DNA from: Uranotaenia lowii
Lineage: Eukaryota; Arthropoda; Insecta; Diptera; Culicidae
DNA: 64,000 nucleotides
Direction of reading: 5' to 3'
NCBI RefSeq assembly: GCF_029784155.1
Contig: NC_073691.1
Span: 129,766,714 to 129,830,713, forward strand
The notes beneath the pieces are model-generated. The model did no database searches and was not told the origin of the DNA. It worked only from the letters and a program-made list of their open reading frames with translations. The position numbers and the translations under genes were made by a program. Shown here in pieces: positions 22,496-34,039 of this stretch (its first letter is position 1; each line of letters starts with the position of its first letter).

Positions 22496-23614
22496 TCTTT
22501 TCCGGCAATCAGGATGTCATCCACGTACAGGATGAGGGTGAGTCCTCGCTTGCAGGATCGGTAAACGCAGCAGTCACTCTTCAACGGATAGAAACCAAGC
22601 TTTCTTATCTCGTCGTCGAATCGCTGGTTCCAAGCACGACCCGCTTGCTTCAAGCCGTACAGGTTTTTCTGCAATCGAACGACCTTCTATTTTCCCACGT
22701 CATCGTTTGGCAACTGCATGAAGATAACCTCTTCTAAATTTCCATTCAGGAATGCAGTTTTGACGTCCATTTGTACCGTGGACCATGTCGTATTCGTTCG
22801 CCAACGCCAAGACGGTCCGAACGCTCTTCATCTTGGCTACCGGCGCATAGGTTTCCCAGTAGTCCAATCCTGGTCTTTGGGAACATCCTTTTGCGACCAA
22901 TCGAGCCTTGTAGTGACCATCGTCCTTCACGGTAAACACCCACTTGGACAGGATAGGTTTCCTATGACCCGGGGACAAGCTAACCGCTTCCCAAGTCTTA
23001 TTCTCCATCAAGGCTGTCATCTCCTCGTCGATGGCGACCTTCCAGGAATCCCAATCGTCCCGGCGCTTCAGCTCAGTGATGTTCTGAGGTAGCTCCTCAT
23101 CAACAACAGCGGCTACGTTAGCCACGTAGCGTTGGGTAGTCCCTCTTGTTCGCTGACTTCGTCTCAGGGCCGGTTCAGGGGTGACGGAATCTTGGTCATC
23201 ATCGTCATTGTCCGGGAATTCCTCGCTGCTCTCGTAGTCGCTCTCGCCGTGATCATCTACAACCACACTGTTAACCACAGTGTGATCGGGATCAACAGGC
23301 ACATTGGCTAACCGCTCAGATGTGTTTTCTGTTGTTCGCACATCGGCTGACCGCTCGAATGTGTTTTCAGGTGCTTGCACATCGACCGGCTTCTCGGATG
23401 TTGGCTGTTGTTCTGGCTCATACACATCGGCTAACCGCTCAAATGTGATGGCCTCTGGTGGGTCTTCGATAGGCTTCTCAATGCCCTTCTCTGGCGCAGC
23501 ACCGCCACGCACTGGCTCCAGACCACTGGTTTCATCGAAAACCACGTTGCGGTGAATCTCAATGGATCGGCTCGAACCATTCCAAAGCCTGTATCCATTA
23601 TTCGCGTAACCCAC
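22496..23614 (-). pseudogene. Copia reverse transcriptase, truncated
   Basis: The minus-strand frame has an acidic hinge (repeats like TFERSADV) then the RVT_2 domain: DDWDSWKVAIDEEMTAL, KPILSKWVF, YKARLVAKGCSQRPG, DYWETYAPVAK. After a frame break it continues NLYGLKQAGRAWNQR and LILYVDDILIAGKD, with the catalytic YVDD intact. Only a few residues later the sequence becomes LTR, so the rest of RT and all RNase H are deleted. In copia this enzyme makes element cDNA in the particle; this copy cannot. Confidence 0.9.
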
Positions 23615-23728
23615 GAATACCAGACGTTTGGATTTCGGATCAAGCTTCTGCCGCTTTTCTTTGGGAATCTGCGCATACGCTGGACAACCGAAAATGCGCA
23701 GGTTACTCAGTTTTGGCTTCCCACCGTA

Positions 23729-24460
23729 TCACATCTCGAAAGAAGTCTTGTTGACCACAAGACCTCTTGTTGGTGACCTGTTTGTGGGGTACGCAGCGCA
23801 CAACACAGCTTCGCCCCACATCGTCTTCGACAATCCGCTACCATGGATCATCGCTCTGGCCTTCTCCATCAGTGTACGATTCGCTCGCTCGCTGACGCCG
23901 TTCTGCTGCGGAGTATACGGGACCGTGAATATCATCTGAACTCCTTTCTCAGAACAATGTCTTTGAAACTCGTTACTAACGTATTCACGCCCGTTGTCGC
24001 GTCGCAGCTTGCACAACTTCTGACCGAAGTGTGCAGTTGCCATAGCCTCGTACTGCTTGAAACGCTCGAACACCTCGCTCTTGTGTTTGAGCAGATAGAC
24101 AGTCATGAAGTGGGTGAAGTCGTCAATGAACGTGACGAAGTAACGGAGTCCGTCAAACGTCGGCACCTCCGTATACCCACACACGTCCGAGTGCACAAGC
24201 TCTAATGGTCTACCCGACCTAGGCAACTCGACGTTGTGGAAACTGTAGGCTGCTTGTCTACCTGCCATACAGCTTTCGCAGACAGCTTGTTTCTCCACCT
24301 TGGCTGGCATATGGCAGATACCCTCTACCATATTGTCACGGACCATTCGCTGCAACGCTCCAAAGCCAAGATGTCCGAGACGCATATGCCATTGTTTGAC
24401 TGCTGGCTGACTTCCAAGCAAGGCTTTCCGCCTGGTTTTAAGGCTCCAAAACAAATCCAA
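23729..24460 (-). pseudogene. Copia GAG-pre-integrase and integrase
   Basis: A 243-codon open frame. It starts with the zinc-binding HHCC segment (WHMRLGHLGF then CESCMAGRQ), followed by the integrase core: LVHSDVCGY (first Asp), LRRDNGREY (second Asp) and QNGVSERANRTLMEK (Glu). The DDE triad is intact. A frameshift near 23730 separates it from RT. Integrase inserts the cDNA into the genome, giving the 5-bp duplication seen here. Confidence 0.92.
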
Positions 24461-24586
24461 GCAGTATAAGTCATTCAGGAGTTTTCCTTGGGCGAAAACC
24501 TCCCCTGAATACTCAAACTGGACTTGCTTTCCGAGAAAAGTAACCCTTTTCCCGTTCTCGGTGCACTTTCTGACCGAAAGTAGGTT

Positions 24587-25195
24587 TTAGTCGAGTTCTG
24601 GAATCACAAGTACAGTGTACAGTATAATTGGAACAATGGACTTTCCAATTACACTGCTCAGATGCATTGTTCCAGTTCGCTTGGCTCTCAAACACTCGCC
24701 AGTCTTAGCTGTGTTGATGACATATGGCTCTTCCAGAGTCTTGACATCAACCAACAGGCTCTGATCTCGCACCACGTGTTGAGTTGCACCAGAATCGATG
24801 ACAAATCGAACTTTACGTTGATTCTGGTGGCTGATAACCTCAGCTTGCGAGCGGTGGGACCTTCTAGCAGGCTGTTTTCTGGTAACCCCAGAAGAACAAC
24901 CTCTCTTGGCCATCAACGCCGTTTCCCGATGATTCCGAGAAACCTTAAGATTCAGCAGCATGGGGTGGTTAAAGTCGCTGGCAACTAACCATAGCCCAAA
25001 CCACCACCTCCAGGAGTCCACAAATTGCTTCCAGCTGTGCTCGAGCATGCTAACTCGAGCACGAGAGTAACCCTCTCGGCTAGCAGCTCCAACCAACTCC
25101 TCCAGGGTGTTCCTCCAGGTTGACCTTCGAACCTTCGCGCTGCCCGGTTGCGGATCCAGATACTCCTCCCGGCCGTCGGACGTGAGCTCACGCAT
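24587..25195 (-). pseudogene. Copia protease fragment
   Basis: Contains KVRFVIDSGATQHVV, with the DSG active-site triad of copia proteases, about 110 residues after an Arg-rich segment. The expected Gag body (several hundred residues) and CCHC knuckle are missing upstream. Confidence 0.85.
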
Positions 25196-25497
25196 GCTAA
25201 CCGCAGCGTGGCTCGTGACGGCATCGAGAGTAACCCTCTCGATCCGCGAACCTTCCCGGGCTCGACCGCTGGCGGCACCTCCTGGCTGGCCTGGGACATC
25301 TCGCTGCCTAGTGGTTCTCTGGCTGGTCCCTCTGGGCTGGGTCGTCTCGTCGCAGGCTGGTCCTTCTGGCTGGTGGCCTTCTTCTTGGTGGTCCTCTGGC
25401 TGCTGGCTGCTCCACTTGCTAACCGCAAGTTAAATACTTGAGAGTACCCCTCTCGAACTAACTCGAAATTTCCGTATCCAGATGTATCTGGACCCAT
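24985..25497 (-). pseudogene. Copia leader/Gag-position frame, unrecognised
   Basis: A 170-codon frame starts almost at the primer-binding site. It is rich in S, R, P and A and does not resemble the copia Gag (UBN2) domain. GC content is higher than in neighbouring DNA. Internal similarity (REGYSQVFNLRLAS and RVTLVLELACSS segments) suggests local duplication. Probably leader sequence or a replaced Gag. Confidence 0.4.
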
Positions 25498-25501
25498 AAC
25501 C
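25484..25501 (-). promoter_or_regulatory. Copia primer-binding site (half initiator-Met tRNA type)
   Basis: Directly after the 5' LTR the minus strand reads GGTTATGGGTCCAGATAC. Copia elements prime from an internal fragment of initiator tRNA-Met with GGTTATGGGCCCAG; one base differs here. Its position fixes the inner LTR edge. Confidence 0.75.
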
Positions 25502-25829
25502 TGTTGAAAAAGCAGGTTTCAATGGTGGAATAGAGTTATCATTATTCATGTTTCCTCTGTGAGGTCAGTAGAGTACAACTATATTAATTAGCGATAGCTA
25601 ATTGTCACTTTCCACTTCTTATATTCCCTAACCGGGAAAGTACTAATTTCTTAATGAGTACTTTGGTATTCTTACCCAGAGTATCTGGCAACACTGTTGT
25701 GTTACCACGAACCCAATTTGAGTTGTTTGGCTTCACAGTGTGATGATGTAAACATTTGTACCGTGTTTACCATCATCAGCTGTCATCATCAATCATCACC
25801 GTTATTGTTTCAATTGCGAATTGACTCAA

Positions 25830-26627
25830 GGGGCTGTTCACTAATTACGTAAGCACATAGGGGGGGTGGGGGGGTTTCACATTTGCTTACGATCTCTTAC
25901 TAGGGGGTAGGGGGGGTTTCAAAAAATCTTACGTAAGAAATGTTACATTAAAAATACATCACAGCCATAGCCATTCGAAACCATATTACTCAGGTTTTTT
26001 TTACTCACTACCTATTTGTTGGTTAATTTTGATGTAATGTTATTTATCTTTTAATGTCTATGAATTCCTAAAAAATCCTAAAGCTTTATCGCTTACCACT
26101 GATGAGTCTATGCTTTTAGGTTAGTTGACAACGTGATTGTAGTTAAACATCTTGCCCCAATTCTAGTAGTATAGAATGATATTTTTTTAAAACATTTTCA
26201 GGTAGAAAACATAACAATTTTTGATGGAACCTTGTGCTAACCTGATCACTCTTTTTTAAATCGGAATTTCGATTTTATGTTGTTTATTCGATTTTTGAAA
26301 TTTATTGAAAATTATTGTAACCCCAAACATGCTACGTCTTGAATAATGTTTTCTTTAATCGTTTATGACATTTCATCTGTTTTTTTGTATAGATTGTGCT
26401 TTTCAAATACAGTTTTTAATTTTTTGTCAAAAGTGCTTTGCTTCGAAGCATGTTTGTCACATTTTTAATATTTTCAAGCTATTTTTGAAAAAACGTGTAA
26501 ATTTCTCAAAGAATTAAAAACGTAAGATCTTATTAGGGGGGGAGGGGGGGTTTTGAAAAATCTTACTTTGTCTTACCAGGGGGGGAAATTTTCCAAAATC
26601 GTGCTTACGTAATTAGTGAACGGCCCC
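25830..26627. mobile_element. 798-bp MITE, TSD CAA, GGGGC-tipped
   Basis: TIRs GGGGCTGTTCACTAATTACG and, on the complement of the right end, GGGGCCGTTCACTAATTACG. CAA flanks it at 25827-25829 and 26628-26630, and the other LTR shows the single CAA empty site. Long G-runs (GGGGGGGTGGGGGGG, AGGGGGGGAGGGGGGG) lie just inside both ends. Tip sequence and 3-bp TSD relate it to the MITE at 10954-11118. No transposase. Confidence 0.92.
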
Positions 26628-26691
26628 CAAAGCATGCGGAACCAAAACAAAATGTTTTGGTTTCGCCGACGGAGCGGCATCGAAAACCGTA

Positions 26692-27644
26692 GGGGAGAAT
26701 GAGGATCCCTGGGGTTACTTGATTCCTTAGCTATATCTCGAAACTTGAATGTCTTACAAAGATCAAATGTTCTAGAAAAATGTGCCAAAATGAGCAAAAT
26801 AACAATGCTTGTAGTTTAAAAATTTTTAACAAAATAATTGTTTGAGTAATTGAACTTTGTTTGAAAAATTTCACAAAATGTAACTTGAAGATCTTTTTTC
26901 ATCACTTTAAAATGTTCCTTACATGGGAAAATTATGAAAAAAAAATATATGTTCCAATGTATCAACCGTTCGAGCGTAAAATGAACTTCATAATGCCATA
27001 TTTTCAAAGCAATGGAAAACTCTCAACTTTTTACTGAAAAAGTTTTCTAAAATAATGATTATGGGTACAATTGATCCCCTAGAGTTGGGTACAATTGATC
27101 CCCCTTCCAAATGGCATATTCTTCTTCTGAATTGATCGTTATGATTGCTGATTACGAAATTACTAATATTTATCCAAAAACTAATATTTATCAAACAATT
27201 GTCTGAAGAAAAGAGCAAAAATAATTAATTTTCTCTAAATTATAAAAAATAGCGCCTTTAAGTATGCAATGTTATTAGCGTTGAGACAAAGTTATAGAAT
27301 TTTCTTCTTATGTCTGCTATAAGTTGTGAAATGAGAACAAACGTGACCAAAATAGTCAATTAACATTCTATCTTAGGGTTTTGTTTGATTTTTATACAAG
27401 GATTAGGGCTTCCTGAATAAAAGATCAAGTCTCCTTCAATAGGGGATCAAGTCTTCCCTTACTTCAGAAAAATCGCAATTTTTTTACTCCCACGAAAATG
27501 CTTCTAGTTCATCAACGGGTTCAAATATCGTTCTAATTTGAAGTTACAAGCTGTCAGAAAATGTCAAAGACGGCGAGTTGCTAAATTTTTCCAAAAAGAT
27601 ATGGTGAAAATAAGAAAAGGGGATCAAGTATCCCCACTCTCCCC
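26692..27644. mobile_element. TA-flanked element, family A, copy 2 (953 bp)
   Basis: Collinear over its full length with 12080-13054 and bounded by TA at 26690-26691 and 27645-27646. The left TIR has a short deletion (GAGGATCCCTGGGG instead of the doubled word). It inserted at the TA of ACCGTAAGTATC in the copia LTR; the solo LTR at 47051-47445 has ACCGTTAGTATC at the same place. Confidence 0.92.
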
Positions 27645-28051
27645 TAAGTATCAACAAGAAATTTTGCCAAAACGATCGCGAGCCAGGTTTTGGAATCTAT
27701 GCGATCATACACAGCTCTCTTTTTTATTTCATCATCTGAAATTGCTTTAAAATAACAAAATGCATCAGGAAATAACAGTTTTGGGTCAACCCATAAACTT
27801 TGCATGTTATTTGGTCAATTTGGATTTGGTGGCCCACGATTCCCCACCATTTTTCAAAATCCAAAAAATATTGCTTTTTTTCAAACAATCAGAATTTGTG
27901 GAAAATAACTTATTAAAAATTTAAAAAAAATACCTTATGATACCTTGAAAATGTGGAAAACCATACCATTTTTTAATTTCATTTTATCTTTTATAATAAA
28001 GAAATTATGGAACAACGAAAAAAGTGGCCCATGATTCCCCACTCTCCCATA

Positions 28052-30039
28052 CTGAAAGTCAAGTTCCTCAGCCCCTGTGCTTATGCAATATTTGGAAAAA
28101 TTGTCAAAACAGGTTTCTATGAAGTTTTTTTGTAGAACAAAAGTTGTTTGGAATCATAAAACTAAGCTTCAGTGATTTTTTCAGCGGAAAACAATGGGTT
28201 CTAGAGGGTTAAATGGAACGAAGGGTAAACACAAACCGTAAATGTTCAAATCACATGGGTACCATGCAAGGGTGCTTGGTGGTTTCGTCAAAGCTCAGGA
28301 CAACGCGAATCTAATAATCAGGATTTTTCAGGACACCTCTTGATTTATGGATGGGATAAGCAGCTTGGCGTGAATTTTATGCAATTGCAAGGCGCAATAA
28401 AGGTGCTGTAAACGCCTTAATTTATGCAACAGCAGCTTCGTGGCTGGCATGCAGTTCATATCGAAAAACACCATTAAAACATAATCTGAACGGAAGATTA
28501 CCATCGGTTAAATGGATTTACCTATTATATTACAGATTTCGATTATCTCATAGTTTAACTCCAAATTCAATAATAGAAGTTTTTATGCAAATCAGGACAA
28601 ATCAGGACAAATCAGGACATTTTAGAGACCGATTTTCAAAAATCAGGACAACTCGAGCGTTTTTGAAAAATCAGGAAGGTCTTTCGAAAATTAAATCAAA
28701 TCCTGATAAATCAGGACACCTGGAACCTCTGGTGCCATGACTTAGCATTCAGATTTCAGTAACTACCGTTGAGAAATTTTTTTTAGAATTACAAAAAGTT
28801 AAACGGTATGGAGATGGTTGGTTCTGTTACTTTAAAATAAGCTTTCTTCTCGTTCCGTTATCAAACTTCAATCGACTATGTCTCAGCTCAAACCAGACCA
28901 TCAACCAAGGTTTGCTAACTTCAGCACAAGTCGATTCAAAACCACTTTCCGGCACGGTTCACTTCACTGTTGTCTTCTGCTAATTGGCGTACTTGTGTGT
29001 CTGTCATTCTGATTTCCACCACCCACTCATCTCAACCGAGCTGCGGCTTTATTTCCATGGGAACTCGCAGTAAAATGAAACAGAATTCATAATTGGACGT
29101 AACCCTTTTTATTATGGCAGCTTCTTAATTCCATTATTTCCCCCATTCAGAAAGACAACCGCCCACACACCCACTTCAGAGCTGGGATGGATTGGAACGG
29201 CTTTGGCTTGCTGCTGGTGGGAGGGACTTAAAAATGTAAAGCCCTGCCCTGGTTGTTCAACAGCTTGAAAGATGGCAGAACGGAATCCTTTGAAATGCAC
29301 TCGACCTTGAAATGGACGGTAATGCTTGTTTCTTCTAAGCTCTTCCCCCGACTGAATGGATGACTGTTGCATAATAGAACGGGGAAAAGTGAAAATAGAC
29401 TTCCCTTGTCTATTGGCATGATATGCAATACAGGGAAAGGTTGTGGGGTGCTAGTACTAATAATAACCGTAAAACTATTAGGTAGGCATCTTTCGAAAAG
29501 CATAATTCAACAGACACAAGTGTTCGAAAATTGGCTGAAGCCACAGGTGTGTTCTGAGAAAGGGTCTTTAGATTGGAACATTCTATTGGGTAAATTTCTT
29601 AATAAATCAGGAATAAGAATATATCAGAATTTTGAAAGTGAAAGATGATTTCCACTTGATAAAACTAAAAGAACGATTCGCAGGAGAATTACTACCACAC
29701 CGTCTGATGCTACCATATAAAGAGATCAGAAAACCTGTTTAATTTTACGATTAAACTCTGAGCTCGATGAGTGTGTGTGTGTACAATAGATATTCAAATC
29801 GTCATGAATAAAAAAACGAACCGAATTTCTGACTCTGAGAATTGGGGCAGGAAAAAATAACATGAACTTACAGAGTTTAGATATGCACACCGTAAAAAAT
29901 GTAATAAATTTTACACATAGATAAATACTCACCAATACCTCACTAAAACGGCTTTCGTGAAAGACATAGTTTCGTTTTACGGCCTAAAATGCTAAGCTCT
30001 TACTTAATTCTTATCAACAAACATTTTTCTGTTAAAATT
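28052..30039. other. Non-coding DNA; ATCAGGACA repeats and a short GT run
   Basis: At 28565-28740 the word AAATCAGGACA repeats in tandem, then in spaced form, ending in a CAGGACACCTGGAACCTCTG-like edge; a similar edge occurs near 43100. A (GT)n run lies at about 29770-29783. Several frames of 80-93 codons around 29112-29648 show no recognisable domain. Confidence 0.5.
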
Positions 30040-30119
30040 TATTTGTGTGCTGGAGAAGAAAACGAATCGTTTGTTCCAACCGAATTGGAACTTTGGCAAC
30101 AACTATTAGCCAGAAAACA

Positions 30120-31311
30120 CGGACTAGAGCTGGAACATGGGATGCTTTGACCCTTGCCCAGCCAGGTAAGCTGACTCAACTTGCTAGAGAAGCTAGCCGC
30201 CTCAAGCTTGAAATTCTAGGATTGAGCGAAGTCCGTTGGCCTAACACTGGAGAACACAAGACACAGTCTGGGCAAGTACTGCTTTATTAAGCCTGCAGGC
30301 CCATGCGGCCAGATTCAGAACACGGGTTAGAAACCTTACAATGGTCCAGTGTTATGCACCAACTGATGTTGCCAATTTGCAGCAGAAAGAGCAGTTTTAC
30401 AGTCAATTGAACACTTAGGAGACTTCAACGCGAAGATTGGCTTCAGGACAATCAGGACTTTGAGTGCATCATGGAGCGCCGTGGTCTAGAACAGATGAGC
30501 GAAAACGGAGAGCTGTTTGTATAATTTTGTGGCAACAAAACCATGGTGATCGGTGGATCGCTCTTCCTCCATCCACCAGCACATAAGGTCACTTGGGTAT
30601 CCCGAGATGGCCGAACAGAAAATCAAATTGACCACATCTGCATCACCCACAAACGGAGAAGGAGCTTTCTTGATATCCGCAACAAACGAAGCGCAGACAT
30701 TGCATCTGACAATCACCTCGCCCTTGGCGAGATACGACTGAGAGTTGCACTCGAAGAGAAAGTCGGGTGTCGATACGACGTTCGCCGGTTGGAGAATCCA
30801 GAGGTGAAAATGGCTTTCGTTGAACAGAGCCTCGGAACTGCCGACTGACGGAACAGTCGAAGAACAGTGGTGTGGAATCCTTAATGCCCTCATCACGACA
30901 AGTCATGGTAAAGTTTGTTGAAGAAGAAGTGAATGGATGTCGGATTAAACTTGGAGGATGACCGATGATCGGAGGAAGGCGAAAGTCGGAATTGAGCTGG
31001 CATGTACCGGGTTAGCCAAAGCCGTCGCCCGCTTGCGATATGCGGAGCTGGAAAAGACAGTTCAACGAGCTTGTAGACGAGACAAGAGAGCCTGGACAAA
31101 CTGCCTAGCCGAAGAGGGAGAAAGAGTCGCCGCCAATGGAGATATCCGATTGCTTTATGACATTTCTCGCCGCCTTAGTGGTGCAAGGACTAATGCTAGA
31201 ATGCCGCCTATAGACCGAGCAGGTCAGTTATTGACCGATCGAGCAGATCAGCTCAATCGATGGACTGAGCACTGTAACAAGTGCTCGGTTAGTAGTGTCA
31301 TGGGTAGTTGA
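30120..31311 (+). pseudogene. RTE-like LINE endonuclease and linker
   Basis: The apurinic-type endonuclease start reads TWDALTLAQPGKLTQLAREA and ILGLSEVRWPNTGEH (catalytic E in SEVRW). Later come HKVTWVSRDGRTENQIDHIC (D of IDHI) and KRSADIASDNHLALGEIRLR (SDNHL catalytic D-H), all matching the APE-type domain that nicks the target. A linker follows: RRDKRAWTNCLAEEGERVA and LLYDISRRLSG, typical of this LINE group before RT. Stops and frameshifts occur throughout. Confidence 0.8.
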
Positions 31312-32375
31312 TCTCTTGTTCTCGATAGAGTTAAATGTGCCAAGAAGACGTTTTATTTGTGGAGAAGCCGCCCTGCGTCGAAGTTCGCCCCAGAACCTCT
31401 ACGCACCAACCTGCACGTCAACGCTGAATAACAGGAGTTGGGAACTTCACTATCAGATGGCAGTGGAGTAATGCGGCGAAAAGGGCGAAGCGAACAAAGT
31501 ATCGGGATGGGGCGAAAGAACGGTGATGTCCAAATTTACCCGGCTACGGGGTCAACGAACTGCCGAAAATCGGCCATTTTACTAGTAATAGCCAAACGGA
31601 GCACAACATAGAAAACGTGTCCAAAAGTAAAGTGCCATTAGTAAAAGTATTGGAATCTGCAAGTACCGAATTCCCCGGATATCCAGGTAATCCTAAAACC
31701 CATACCCCGTAGTAGCAGTGACCACCGTTCTCAGCGCGATTCTAAACCCTATCCCGATTTCCTAACAGGACCCCGAGATTTTACCGTGATCCGAGGTTCG
31801 GCTCGTTGTGGCAAGGTGTTGCCTAGAAACCGCCATCGCTGCAGGCCGCCATCACACCGCAGCGATAATTACTAAACCCAACTGCGCTTCACATGAGTCT
31901 TAGAGACGCTGGTTCACAACCTACCGTGTGTCGAGAGTGCCGGGACCCGCATTTGCAATCCACCGTGGTAAGCCGTCAAGCCTGAAGCCGCCGACCTACA
32001 CTCAACTCCGGCCGCTATCGTGGGGACCTACAACCCGAAGCCAACGTTGTGCGTGTTGGGAACAAACCGTCGGCCACCTGCATCAATCACCGAGCAGCAT
32101 CGCTGTTGCGGAGCGGAGAGGCTGGTCCACCCAGGAAGGCGAGGCACAAGGTGGTGCAATCACTACGAGGTAGGAGGTAGCATAAGGGGGTGGGACGTAG
32201 TCCCTAGTGCGCGCAAACCCAAGACCATTCAAATTAGCATCAATAAACGTGGGAGGTTATCAAAGCAGATAAAGTGTTTCCTTGGCTAGCCGAATCGTCT
32301 CTTAGCTTAAGCCGACCCTGAGGCATATATAGGGGAGTTTCAGCACCGCTGAACCCGCTAGCCGACCATTTGTTA
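31312..32375. mobile_element. GC-rich insertion in the LINE, family unknown
   Basis: About 1.06 kb of clearly higher GC content separates two parts of the LINE reading. It holds an AATAAA-like word near 32240, an 81-codon frame (31928-32170) and no recognised domain. An LTR or leader region of an LTR retrotransposon is possible; I found no clear TSD or matching second copy. Boundaries are approximate. Confidence 0.4.
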
Positions 32376-32904
32376 TAGCACTTCGAACATCTCTTCCGAG
32401 TCACAAATAGCGATGGCCAAATGTAGAATTGCAGCTCGAAGCGCCAACAGCAAGTCGCATAAATGGCGTTGACTCAGAAGCGCCCTCGCTGGCTGAAATA
32501 GAAGCGAGAATCAAAGACATGAAATCCAATTAAGCACCTGGGGTCGATTGCATCCCTGCTGAAATGCTGAAAGCCGACCCTGTCTTTTCAGCAAAAATGT
32601 TGCACCGTCTTTCCGCTGACATCTGGGATACTGCAACATTCCTGGCCGACTGGCTGCTGGGTACCCTCGTGAAGGTCCCAAAGATAGGAGATCTGACAGT
32701 GTGCGGTAACTGGCGAGGCATAACGTTGATCTGTACTGTACAACCCTCAAAGTACTCTGCAAAGTGATGCATTTGACCGACTTAACCACGAAAACATCTG
32801 GGGGGCTATAAGGCGACGAGGAGTCCCAGAGAAACTAGTCCATCCCATCGAAGCACAATACGAGGCATTTTTGTGCAAGGTCCTGCACGCAGTGTCTTGA
32901 CTGA
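32376..32904 (+). pseudogene. RTE-like LINE reverse transcriptase, 5' half
   Basis: Readable pieces include SEAPSLAEIEARIKDMKSN, APGVDCIPAEMLKADP, the RT motif LVKVPKIGDLTVCGNWRGIT (KKGDxxxCxNWRGI type) and an NIWGxLRRRGVPEKLVHPIE region. It has several stops. The next motif (VRQ-CILSPMLF) is found only at about 39075, after the Jockey-like insertion. Confidence 0.8.
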
Positions 32905-32925
32905 TCCATTATAACGAGTAAACAA

Positions 32926-33547
32926 CATGGTTTCTTCAAAGGACGCTCTACAGCATCAAATCTTCTCGAATTCGTTACATACGTTATCGATTCTATGAGC
33001 AAAGGCTTTCATGTTGAGGCTATTTATACCGACTTTAGCAAAGCCTTTGATCGCATTGACATACCCCTTCTAATCTTCAAATTAAAAAAAATTGGCTTTC
33101 ATCCAAATCTTCTCTCCTGGTTACAATCATATTTAACTGATCGAACGCAAATCGTTCGTTTCCAAAACGAATTATCCAAATCTGTAGCTGTGACCTCTGG
33201 TGTGCCTCAGGGGTCTCATTTAGGACCTCTGCTTTTCATACTGTTCGTTAACGACATTTCCTTTATTCTAAAACGGATTGAATACCTAATATACGCCGAC
33301 GATATCAAACTATTTCTGAAAATAAAAACAACCGAAGATGTTGAAACATTTCAAAACGAAATCAATGTTTTCTTTGAATGGTGCAACAAAAGTTTACTTC
33401 AATTGAATGTTAAAAAATGCAACTCTATATCATTTAGCAGAAAGCAAAGTTACCCCATCATTGAAACAAAATTAGGCAATCAACCAGTACAAAAATGCAA
33501 AATTGTAAGGGATCTCGGCGTCATACTGGATTCAAAACTCTACAAAA
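32926..33547 (+). pseudogene. Jockey-like reverse transcriptase, 5' fragment
   Basis: An open frame gives GFFKGRSTASNLLEFVTYVI, TDFSKAFDRIDIPLLIFKL, SGVPQGSHLGPLLFILFVND, LIYADDIKLFLKI and VRDLGVILDSKL. These are RT motifs from the fingers through the catalytic YADD to the thumb, with catalytic Asps present. The frame is interrupted at the BEL/Pao TSD (33548-33552). A short duplication of ATACTGGATTCAAAACT is present on both sides of the insertion. Confidence 0.9.
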
Positions 33548-33552
33548 CTACT

Positions 33553-33998
33553 TGTTCGGGACGGGTTTATGGGTTTGTCGGGATGGGCACTCGGGGTCTG
33601 CTAATCACTCGGATTGCGGGTTGGGCAGATGATCGCACTTCCAGCGGGAATCAACAAAGGTCGGGAGCACCATATATGATCGACTGGTATCTCACGGTTA
33701 AATGTCCACTTTGACGAACGGGTGACGGTAAATCCACTATTGGATCGTCCACAAAACGCTAGAAAGGCACTTGCGCCGATTTCGGGGAATAAATCACGGG
33801 ATTAAAATACTGTATTTTTCGGGAGCGAAATTATAAGCGCGTGATCGTCTACAATTCTCTTTGTATTCTAAATACTAATGATCGTTAGGTGGTACAAATG
33901 ATGATGGTGGCACGGAAGTAAAAAGGAAAGCACAAAAACGCAAATTCTTATTTTATGGCAAAGTAAACTACAGTCCTAGCTCGATTTGATACCTAACA
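33553..33998 (-). repeat. BEL/Pao-2 3' LTR
   Basis: 446 bp, beginning TGTTCGGGACGGGTTTATGG and ending GATACCTAACA on the plus strand, almost identical to the copy at 37941-38392. Confidence 0.97.
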
Positions 33999-34039
33999 TA
34001 CCGGCCACCTTTGAAATGAAAATATTTCAAACTAATTGA

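Larger units (their letters stand above)
22156..27656 (-). mobile_element. Ty1-copia LTR retrotransposon, TSD AGAAA, defective
   Basis: AGAAA flanks the element at 22151-22155 and 27657-27661. The LTR runs TGTTGAAAA...AGTATCAACA on the plus strand; coding is on the minus strand, so the 5' LTR is on the right. That LTR is split by a MITE (25830-26627) and a family A element (26692-27644). The 3' LTR and 3' pol are joined by a deletion at about 22495/22496. Protease, integrase and RT pieces are in copia order (integrase before RT). LTR copies differ by several substitutions and indels, so the insertion is not very recent. Confidence 0.93.
25502..27656 (-). repeat. Copia 5' LTR, split by two insertions
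   Basis: LTR blocks lie at 25502-25829, 26631-26691 and 27647-27656; joined they make an LTR of about 400 bp beginning and ending TGTTG/CAACA on the plus strand. The first gap is a CAA-duplicating MITE, the second a TA-duplicating family A element. The 3' LTR gives the empty site for the MITE (CTCAAAGCATG). Confidence 0.9.
21630..28049. mobile_element. TA-flanked element, family B, split by a copia insertion
   Basis: The left end is GGGGAGAATGGGGTATCGTG; the complement of the right end is TGGGAGAGTGGGGAATCATG, one mismatch at the tip. TA flanks both ends (21628-21629, 28050-28051). Words of the type GGGGAAACGTGGGCC recur near 21654, 22007, 27830 and 28025 in both orientations. Own DNA amounts to about 0.91 kb, close to families A and D. 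The copia element at 22156-27656 sits inside it. No transposase frame was found. Confidence 0.85.

Noticed and set aside
25107..25441. Plus-strand frames of about 100 codons, Trp/Ser rich
   Set aside because: They are antisense to the copia leader and protease region.
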